6,929 nucleotides of DNA from Bryobacterales bacterium. Lineage in GTDB: Bacteria; Acidobacteriota; Terriglobia; Bryobacterales; Bryobacteraceae. Shown piece by piece: positions 1 through 6,200 of the stretch. Below the pieces are notes generated by a model. It was not told where the DNA came from. It saw only the letters and a program-made list of their open reading frames with translations, and did no database searches. The stretch spans positions 5,131 to 12,059 of the forward strand of contig PKYZ01000302.1 in the NCBI GenBank assembly GCA_003132865.1. Reading direction: 5' to 3'. Each line of letters starts with the position of its first letter. The first letter of the stretch is position 1. Made by a program: the position numbers and the translations under genes.

Positions 1-2
1 AA

Positions 3-1004
3 GCGGCCGAGAGCCTGGCGCGCGCCGCGGACTTCTCCGAAGCGGACGCGGACGCGATCTTTCCAGTGCTCGAGTCGACCCGGAGCGCGGACTTGATCGT
101 CACGCTGGTGCAGGCTTTGGACGCGCGCGGGAAAGCATCGGCCGGCAGCCTGCGGCATCTGGCCGTGGCATACGAGCAGTTGAACCGCCTGCCTGATTCG
201 CGTCAGACGCTGGAACGGGTGGCCGTCGCGGATCCCGGCAATCCGCGGCATCTGCTGGAGCTGGCGCGCATCGCGCACCTCGCGCACGACCTGGAAGGCT
301 GTCTCGGATATCTGGGACACGCGCGGGACCTCACGCCGGAGGATGCCCGGATCCATTTTCTTTTCGGCTTAGTCGCGGTGGAGATGGAGCTGCCTGTCGA
401 GGCGCGCCGGTCGCTCGACAAAGCCCTGGCCATCGACCCGAAAAACCCGGAGTACAACTACGCCATGGGCGCGGTTCTGCTCAGCGGAGGCAGCGGCGCA
501 GAGTCTGTTCCATACTTCGCAAAGTACGTGGCCGCGCTGCCCGGCGAATCCAAGGGCCACCTTGCGTTGGGCGCGGCGTACTTCGCCTCGATGGACTACG
601 ATCGATGCCGCGCCGAGATGTTGGGCATCGCCAAGGATCCCAAGACCGAAGGCGGCGCCGCCTACTACCTCGGCCGGGTTGCCCGGATGGAGGAGAACTA
701 CGACGAGGCGCTGGGGTATCTGGAGCGAGCGATCAAGCTGGTTCCATCGTTTGCCGAAGCCTATACGGAACTCGCCCGCGTGCACATTGGCCAGGGCCAG
801 CTTGCCGCCGCGCGCACGGCCGTCGACCGGGCATTAGCGCTCGATCCGGAGAGCTTCCTGGCGAATTCAGCGTTGTTGACAGTCCTGCAACTCACGCACG
901 ATTCCGGCGCTGCACAACAGGCTGCGCGCCTGCGCACGCTGGATGCCGAACGGTCGCGCCGCCGCGAACTGCTGTTGCGGACGATTGAGGTGAAGCCATA
1001 TTGA
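3..1004 (+). CDS. TPR-repeat protein, 5'-truncated by the window edge
   Basis: The frame is open from the first complete codon (position 3) to TGA at 1002-1004, so the gene starts before the window. GTG at 66 is the first start-like codon but has no Shine-Dalgarno sequence, and the upstream codons read as plausible protein (AAESLARAADFSEADADAIF). Counting from that GTG, about eight 34-residue tetratricopeptide repeats run from residue 27 to 295, with the usual helix pattern and DPxN/DPES-type turns (e.g. ALAIDPKNPEYNY, ALALDPESFLAN). TPRs form a superhelical scaffold that binds other proteins; no catalytic domain is visible. The C-terminus ends in an Arg-rich stretch (SRRRELLLR). The stop overlaps the start of the next TPR gene, so the two are probably one operon. 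The missing N-terminus may carry another domain or a signal peptide. TPR identity is secure; the biological role is unknown. Confidence 0.88.
   Translation, partial: AAESLARAADFSEADADAIFPVLESTRSADLIVTLVQALDARGKASAGSLRHLAVAYEQLNRLPDSRQTLERVAVADPGNPRHLLELARIAHLAHDLEGCLGYLGHARDLTPEDARIHFLFGLVAVEMELPVEARRSLDKALAIDPKNPEYNYAMGAVLLSGGSGAESVPYFAKYVAALPGESKGHLALGAAYFASMDYDRCRAEMLGIAKDPKTEGGAAYYLGRVARMEENYDEALGYLERAIKLVPSFAEAYTELARVHIGQGQLAAARTAVDRALALDPESFLANSALLTVLQLTHDSGAAQQAARLRTLDAERSRRRELLLRTIEVKPY
987..992 (+). promoter_or_regulatory. Ribosome binding site deciding the TTG start of the second TPR gene
   Basis: GAGGTG lies inside the last codons of the upstream TPR gene, 8 nt before the TTG at 1001. 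It is the only good Shine-Dalgarno match near the start of the downstream frame. It supports initiation at the rare TTG codon, where a signal peptide begins immediately. Confidence 0.65.
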
Positions 1005-1948
1005 GGCGTGTACTTCTCAGCGTGGCGTTGCTTCTCGGACCGGTTGCGCTGCCGGCCCAGAAGCCGGACAGCCTGCTGGAACGGATTCGCAACTCCCACC
1101 TGCCGGCGGACCTCCGCGAAGAACTGGTGCGATCGTCCGCGGCCAAGGATTATACCCGCATGGAGGACATCCTGGGCCGGCAGGCCGCCGCGGCGGATTC
1201 GTCCGCCAGCGGCGCCGAACTGCGGGCTTTGGCCGGCGCTGTGGAATTCCTGCATGGCCAAATGGACCGCGCCGCGCTGGCTTTCCGCCAGTCGGATTCT
1301 CTGGTTCCGCTGGGCGACCCCGACCGCTTCACCTGGGCCATGGCGCTGGTCAATCTTGGAGACGCCAAAGGGGCGCGCGCGCAGCTCACGCGGCTCAGTG
1401 ACAGTCATCCGGACCGTCCGCTCTACCTTTACTGGCTGGCCAGAATCGATTATGATCGGCGCCTGTATGCCGAGGCGGTGGCAAAACTCAGGCGGGTCGT
1501 CGGCCTGGACCCGGCCTCGGCGCGCGCCTACGACAGCCTGGGTCTGGCTCTCGACATGTTGGGCCAATCGGAGGAAGCCCGGGAGGCGTTCCTAAAGGCT
1601 GTGGATCTGAACCGCAAACTTGCGGAGCCATCCTGCTGGCCGCCGCACAACCTGGGGTCTCTGCTGCTGCGGCTGCAGCAACTGAAAGAGGCGGAGAATG
1701 CGTTGCGGGAGTCCTTGCGGTACGATCCCAAGTTTGCGATGGCGCACTATCATCTGGGCCGCGCGCTGGAAGCAGAAGACCGGGACCGCGAGGCGATGGA
1801 CGAGTATCGGGCGGCGACCTCACACGATCCGGTAGTGGTCGAGGCGTTCTATTCCCTGGGGCTGCTGTACCGCCGGCACGACCGTGGGCCGGAAGCGGAA
1901 GCGGCCTTCGCCGAGTATAGGAGACGGAAGGCAGTGTCAGGGCAGTAG
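1001..1948 (+). CDS. Secreted or periplasmic TPR-repeat protein
   Basis: A 315-residue protein. The TTG start at 1001 is chosen because a Shine-Dalgarno sequence sits 8 nt upstream and the N-terminus is a clean signal peptide: RR at 2-3, a hydrophobic core at 4-17 (VLLSVALLLGPVAL), and a likely signal peptidase I site after A19 (LPA/Q). There is no lipobox cysteine, so a soluble exported protein is more likely than a lipoprotein. Residues about 105-311 hold roughly six TPR units; the clearest are 139-172, 173-206, 211-243, 244-277 and 278-311, with turns such as GLDPASARAYDSLG and RYDPKFAMAHYHLGRALE. Residues 20-104 are helical and less repeat-like. TTGA is shared with the upstream stop, so translation is probably coupled. 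It probably acts as a protein-binding scaffold in the periplasm. In Acidobacteria such proteins often sit near ASPIC/UnbV-type secreted proteins, but none is visible here. Confidence 0.9.
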   Translation: MRRVLLSVALLLGPVALPAQKPDSLLERIRNSHLPADLREELVRSSAAKDYTRMEDILGRQAAAADSSASGAELRALAGAVEFLHGQMDRAALAFRQSDSLVPLGDPDRFTWAMALVNLGDAKGARAQLTRLSDSHPDRPLYLYWLARIDYDRRLYAEAVAKLRRVVGLDPASARAYDSLGLALDMLGQSEEAREAFLKAVDLNRKLAEPSCWPPHNLGSLLLRLQQLKEAENALRESLRYDPKFAMAHYHLGRALEAEDRDREAMDEYRAATSHDPVVVEAFYSLGLLYRRHDRGPEAEAAFAEYRRRKAVSGQ

Positions 1949-1957
1949 GCGAGCTGC

Positions 1958-1998
1958 GTGGGGCAGGACTCCCGCGCAGACCTGGAGTTCTGCCCCAC
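1958..1998. repeat. Palindromic intergenic repeat, hairpin between convergent genes (copy 1)
   Basis: The arms 1958-1972 (GTGGGGCAGGACTCC) and 1984-1998 (GGAGTTCTGCCCCAC) pair over 15 bp with a single G-T wobble and an 11-nt loop (1973-1983). It occupies most of the 58-nt gap between the second TPR gene (+) and the lacI remnant (-). No T-run follows on either strand, so it is not a canonical intrinsic terminator, although a hairpin this strong could protect 3' ends or help terminate in both directions. The left arm and part of the loop recur at 6835-6858 with 21 of 24 bases identical, which suggests a dispersed palindromic repeat family. Confidence 0.75.
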
Positions 1999-2006
1999 CA
2001 GGCTTC

Positions 2007-2980
2007 TCAGGCTCGCGCGGGGCAGGTGGTTTCCCGGATCACCAGGTGGGTTTCCACGATGTGCTCCGGCTTTCGCCGCGCGTCCGGCTGTTCGCCAACG
2101 CCGAGAAGCGCGTGAAAGGCATGCTCGGCCAACTCTTGCCGCGACAACCGTACCGTGGTCAGAGGCGGCTCGGTAAACTCCGCCAACCGGATGTCGTCGA
2201 AACCCACGATCGAAATGTCCCCCGGTACCGAGAGGCCCGCACGCCGCACGGCCCGCATCGCGCCGATGGCGGTCAGATCGTTGGAGGCCAGCAGCGCCGT
2301 CGGGGAACATTTCGATTCCAGCATGCGCGTCATCGCAATCAGACCGCCGTCCACGGTGTGGTCCCCTTCCTCGACGAGGCGCTTGTCTTCGTCAATGCCG
2401 TAAGCGCCGAGAGAGCGCAGAAATGCGGTCCGCCGGATGCGGGCCGACTTCAACGCCCACGGGCCGCTGATGAATCCAATCCTGCGGTGGCCCAGGGACA
2501 TTAGATAGCGTAATCGACCACAACTTTGCTGATGCCTTCGCCGGCGATGCCTGCGTCGAGAAACACCATGGGCACATTCCGGTGGGCAAGCTGATCCAGC
2601 AGGTTCTTGTCCATCTCGGAGGTCAGGATGGCCACGCCCTCCACTTTGCGCTCCAGCATACGGCGTAGGCACAGCGCCATACGCGCGGAATCGTAGTTCG
2701 TGGAGCTCACCAGAATCTCGTAGCCATTTTGAATGGCGACGTCCTCGAAGCCTTTGATGAGCTCCGGGAAGAACGGATTTGTGATGTCCGATACGATCAG
2801 CCCGAGGATGCGTCCGGACACCAGCGCGCGCGCCTGCGTGTTGGGGTAGTAGCGCAGCTTCTCGATGACTTTCCAGACCCGCTTAGCGGTCTTAGGGTCG
2901 ACCAGGGAAGGGTTGTTGATGGTACGGGAAACGGTGGCAGTCGAGACGCGGGCGCGCCGCGCAACTTCCTGGATCTTCAT
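2007..2980 (-). pseudogene. LacI-family transcriptional regulator, disrupted by a frameshifting deletion
   Basis: Two adjacent minus-strand frames make one LacI-type repressor. The first half (2980 to the TAA at 2501-2503, 159 residues from ATG 2980) has the helix-turn-helix MKIQEVARRARVSTATVSRT, the YYPN and QARALVSG hinge, then the core (GLIVSDITNPFFPELIKGFE, VPMVFLD, VVVDYA). The second half (ending in TGA at 2007-2009) resumes at RYLMSLGHRRIGFISGP and continues through SARIRRTAFL, ALLASNDLTAIGAM, VPGDISIVGFDD and EPPLTTVRL to the C-terminus. Intact relatives have about eight residues of the type HGIRxAVx between VDYA and the YL of the second half; these are absent, implying a deletion near 25 nt. 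ATG 2980 gives the family-typical N-terminus but lacks a Shine-Dalgarno; in-frame TTG 3028 or GTG 3010 are alternatives near a GGAGG at 3022-3026. The gene is divergent from the receptor and was probably its repressor. Assembly error remains possible. Confidence 0.85.
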
Positions 2981-3035
2981 TACGGGCCGCCGCGGGCCGA
3001 TACCGGGCACACGCTTCACTGCCTCCAAATGGTAC

Positions 3036-3065
3036 CTTATACCGCGTCGCCCGTCCTTAAGACAA
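3036..3065 (-). promoter_or_regulatory. Probable sigma70-type promoter of the lacI remnant
   Basis: Reading the minus strand, TTGTCT (3060-3065) and TATAAG (3036-3041) are separated by 18 nt. Transcription would begin near 3029, just upstream of a GGAGG at 3022-3026. This favours translation from GTG 3010 or ATG 2980, since TTG 3028 would be nearly leaderless. Both hexamers are imperfect. No operator-like palindrome overlaps this promoter, so autoregulation is not evident. Confidence 0.45.
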
Positions 3066-3095
3066 GCATTAGCGGAAAAATATTAGGAAAGGCCC

Positions 3096-3124
3096 TTGAC
3101 TTTGGGTGCGCTTCCGCATAATAT
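3096..3124 (+). promoter_or_regulatory. Strong sigma70-type promoter of the TonB-dependent receptor gene
   Basis: TTGACT (3096-3101) and TAATAT (3119-3124) are separated by exactly 17 nt, each one base from consensus. The predicted transcription start is about 3130-3132, leaving an untranslated leader of about 96 nt. An A/T-rich stretch at 3075-3090 (GAAAAATATTAGGAAA) lies directly upstream of the -35 element, where an UP element would sit. The three operators begin at the predicted start site, an arrangement that fits repression. Confidence 0.75.
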
Positions 3125-3127
3125 CGG

Positions 3128-3141
3128 TGAAAACGCTTGCA
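3128..3141 (+). promoter_or_regulatory. LacI/cre-type operator 1
   Basis: TGAAAACGCTTGCA is an imperfect palindrome centred on the CpG at 3134-3135. It matches the cre consensus TGWAANCGNTNWCA except at one position (G for W). It covers the predicted transcription start of the receptor gene, so a bound repressor would block promoter escape. Confidence 0.65.
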
Positions 3142-3150
3142 GAGTCTCGA

Positions 3151-3164
3151 TGAACACGTTTGCA
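3151..3164 (+). promoter_or_regulatory. LacI/cre-type operator 2
   Basis: TGAACACGTTTGCA is centred on the CpG at 3157-3158, 23 bp downstream of the centre of operator 1. It differs from the cre consensus at two positions, so it is probably a weaker site. Its spacing puts it on roughly the same DNA face as its neighbours. Confidence 0.55.
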
Positions 3165-3172
3165 CGTTTTTG

Positions 3173-3186
3173 TGAAAACGTTTACA
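3173..3186 (+). promoter_or_regulatory. LacI/cre-type operator 3 (best match)
   Basis: TGAAAACGTTTACA fits TGWAANCGNTNWCA at every position. The dyad extends to 18 bp (3171-3188, TGTGAAAACGTTTACATA) with 7 of 9 half-site positions symmetrical. Its centre at 3179-3180 is 22 bp from that of operator 2. It lies about 50 bp into the predicted leader, so on its own it would act as a transcriptional roadblock. Confidence 0.7.
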
Positions 3187-3188
3187 TA

Positions 3189-3203
3189 GTCCCGATCGGG
3201 GAC
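3189..3203 (+). other. Small hairpin in the receptor mRNA leader
   Basis: GTCCC (3189-3193) pairs with GGGAC (3199-3203) around a 5-nt loop; the core CCCGATCGGG (3191-3200) is a perfect DNA palindrome. It lies 11 nt upstream of the Shine-Dalgarno sequence, directly after operator 3. It could stabilise the leader or be a separate protein site. It is too small to call a riboswitch. Confidence 0.35.
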
Positions 3204-3214
3204 CACAACATTTT

Positions 3215-3220
3215 GGGGGA
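3215..3220 (+). promoter_or_regulatory. Ribosome binding site selecting ATG 3227 for the receptor
   Basis: GGGGGA ends 6 nt before ATG at 3227, an ideal spacing. The in-frame TTG at 3221 directly abuts this sequence and therefore cannot be the start. Confidence 0.7.
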
Positions 3221-3226
3221 TTGCTT

Positions 3227-6200
3227 ATGCCACGTAACGCATGTTGGCTGCTCATTGCCGCTCTGGTGCTATGCACGGCGGTGGCGTGGGGGCAGAGTCA
3301 AAACGGTAGCCTGAGCGGTCAGGTTACAGACAAAACGGGGGCGGCAGTACCAGCGGCGACCGTCACCTTACGTTCCACGGCCAGGAACATTCCGGAGACG
3401 TCTTCAACGGATTCCGAGGGCCGCTTCTCCTTTCCGAACAACCCGCCAGGCACGTACGAGCTGACGATTGATGCCAAAGGCTTCAAGACCTACGTGAAAA
3501 CCGGCATCGAAATTGCCGTCAGTCAAACGGCGCGCGCGGATGCCCAACTAGAGGTGGGCGATGCATCCACCAAGGTAGAGGTCACGGCCGACGTCGCGCA
3601 ACTGAACTTCGATAATGGCGCCAAAACGGAAGGCGTGGCGCCTTCGATCGTCAACGAGCTGCCCCTGCTGGTGTCCGCCGGCACACCCCGTAATGTCTTG
3701 CAGTTCGCTACCTTCCTGCCGGGTGTGAATACGGGCACTAGTGTGCAGACCTTCAATGCACGCATCAACGGCGGTCTGAGGATGGGCGATGAAGCGGTCA
3801 TGGACGGCGTCAGCATGCAGGAAGGGACCATGTCGCAGAGCGGCATTGTTTCGTTCTTCGACTTCGCCCAGACGCCCGATATGACCCAGGAGGTAACCCT
3901 GAAAACCTCCAGTTATGAGCCCGAGTATGGCACCACCACCGGCGGCGTGATGATTGTTACGACCAAGAGCGGCACCGACCAGATTCACGCCAGCGCGTTC
4001 GAATACCTGCGCAACCGGGACTTCAACGCGCTGCAATTCACCAACAATCGCGGCCCGGGCGACCAGCGCCCCAAGGACAACGAAAACGAATACGGCTTTT
4101 CTGGCGGCCTCCCCATCAAGCTCAAATTCCTGCCTTTCGTGTGGGGACCGAAACATAAGACCTACTTCTTCAACGATACGGAGTTTTTGCGCTCTCTGGG
4201 CGGCGCCAGCCGCGCCTTGCTTTCGATTCCTTCCACGCAAGACCGTACGGGTAACTTCTCCGACTGGAGCACGCCAATCTACGATCCAAAGACGACGCAG
4301 AATGTCAACGGCGTGACCACGAAAACACCGTACCCGGGGAACATTATTCCAGCCGCGGACCAGAGCCAACTGGCATTGCAATGGATGAAATATCTGCCGA
4401 CTCCCACAAGTTCGGGCCCGATTAACAACTTCCTGGCCCCGCCCGTCTCCGATGGCATTCTGTCGAACCTCAACGAATACCTGTTCCGGATCGATCACTA
4501 TTGGGGCGAGAAGGATCACTTCTTCTTCACCATTTGGCGGCAGGTGACTCAACCCATCGCGCAGTGCCAGTTGCCGGTCCAGTTGTGCAGTGCGGATCCC
4601 GCGAATCCGGAGGACGCCTGGGTGAACCGCTTCAACTGGGACCACATCTTTAGCCCCACGCTGTTGAGCCACTTCGCCTATGGCTACCTAAACCGCAACG
4701 AGGGCTACGGGTCGGTCCCCGCCCAAAATCCCGCCGATCTTCCGCACATCCCGAACGCGGCTGCCTATAACGCTTCGCCCCAGGCCAACTTCAGCGGAAA
4801 TGGAGGCAGTTGGGCAACTTTCGGCTATCCCGGGGGCTTTGGCGCCTTAAACAAAACGACGCGGCCCAGCCACATCGCCAACGAGATGCTGACTTTGGTG
4901 CATGGCGCGCACACGATAAAGTTCGGCGGCGAATACCGCCATCTGCAGCAAGTTTTCCGCCAGAACAACAACCAGTCCGGAACGGTTGACTTCTCCCCCG
5001 GCGAAACCGGGATTCCGGGCATCGATAGTGGGAACCCCGTGGCCAGCTTCCTGACCGGCGCTACCAACTACGGCAGCCTGAATGTACTCAATATCACTAA
5101 ATATGGCGCCGAGCAGCACGCCTATTCCCTGCACATCGGAGACACCTGGAAAGCCACGCCCAAGCTGACCGTCAACTATGGCCTACGCTGGGATAAGTTT
5201 TCACCGACGTGGGAAAGCAACAATTACATGTCGTTCTTCTCTTTCGTGGCAAACCCCGGCGCCGGAAACCTTCCGGGCAGCGTAGTGTACTCCGGGAATA
5301 ACTGGGGCACGGCGAGCGCCGGCGTGCGGTATCCGGAAAAGGAGTGGAATGGCGCTTTCGCCCCGCGATTGGGCTTGGCGTACGCGGTAAGCGACAAGAC
5401 CGTGGTGCGCGCGGGCTACGGCGTCTTCTACACGCAAGCGTTCTATCCGGGCTGGGGCGGCGGCATGTCGCTGGACGGATTCAATCCGAGCGTGGCCTTC
5501 AACAGTTCGCTGAACGGCTACGACCCGGCGTTCTACCTGGATAACGGCTTTCCGGCTTATAACAAGGCGGAGAATATCAGCTTGACCGCCGATAATGGCT
5601 TGAATGGCCCCAACTACCGTCCGGCGTACGCCAACCATCTTTCCAATACCCAGCAGTGGAACTTGACCATCGAGCATAAGTTTGGCCAAAAGGGTTTCGC
5701 CAGCGTCGCATACGTTGCCAGCAAAGGCACGCATCTGCCGTCTGCGCTGCAACCGATCAACGTTTTGAACCCCTCGCTGCTCTCCATGGGCAGTCAACTC
5801 AACGCCGTGTTTACGCCGACAACAACTTCGCTCTTCGGCGTAAGCCAGCCGTATTCCGGTTGGGCGCAGCAATTGCTCAGCGGCAGTTGCTCTCCCACGG
5901 TGGCGCAAGCCTTGATGCCATTCCCACAATACTGCGGCGCGCTCTTCGGAGAAAACGAAAACGAAGGGACCTCCCATTACAACTCGCTACAGGCGAAGTA
6001 TGGAAGGAACCTCTCGGGCGGTCTGTACCTGGAGGCTAATTACACGTATTCACGGCTGACGACCGACGCTGCCTCGACCACCCAGGGTAACTCGGCAGGT
6101 TACGGCGGGATCGGCGCTGTCATCAACCCGTACCAAGGCAGCCGGAACATGTCGCTTTCCCCGGATGACATTCCGAACACCGTGTCCGTGATGGCGGTTT

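Noticed and set aside
761..1567. 268-codon minus-strand frame across the two TPR genes
   Set aside because: It crosses both TPR genes and their overlap. The composition is Arg/Gly/Ala-rich, typical of a shadow frame, with no domain or start signal.
1958..1998. Classical bidirectional rho-independent terminator between the TPR gene and lacI
   Set aside because: The stem is strong but neither strand has a T-run after it; the partial copy at 6835 fits a repeat family better.
2495..2515. Programmed ribosomal frameshift joining the two LacI halves
   Set aside because: There is no slippery heptamer or downstream pseudoknot, and residues expected between the halves are absent, which frameshifting cannot explain.
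3159..3172. A fourth operator centred on the CpG at 3165-3166
   Set aside because: The half-sites TTTGCAC and GTTTTTG lack the TG...CA ends, and the site overlaps operator 2 at a spacing that would clash with it.
3131..3226. Riboswitch in the receptor leader
   Set aside because: The roughly 96-nt leader is mostly taken up by operators. Only a 5-bp hairpin is visible and no known aptamer motif is recognised.
3221..3229. TTG at 3221 as the receptor start
   Set aside because: It abuts the GGGGGA Shine-Dalgarno with no spacing; ATG 3227 has ideal 6-nt spacing.
3548..4672. Long open frame (374 codons) on the minus strand, antisense to the receptor gene
   Set aside because: It is a mirror of a well-conserved GC-rich coding frame. 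Its translation has no recognisable domain, it has no Shine-Dalgarno or promoter, and the receptor on the plus strand is certain.
5201..5977. 258-codon minus-strand frame within the receptor
   Set aside because: It lies wholly inside the barrel coding region and reads as low-complexity Arg/Val/Gly-rich sequence without family features.
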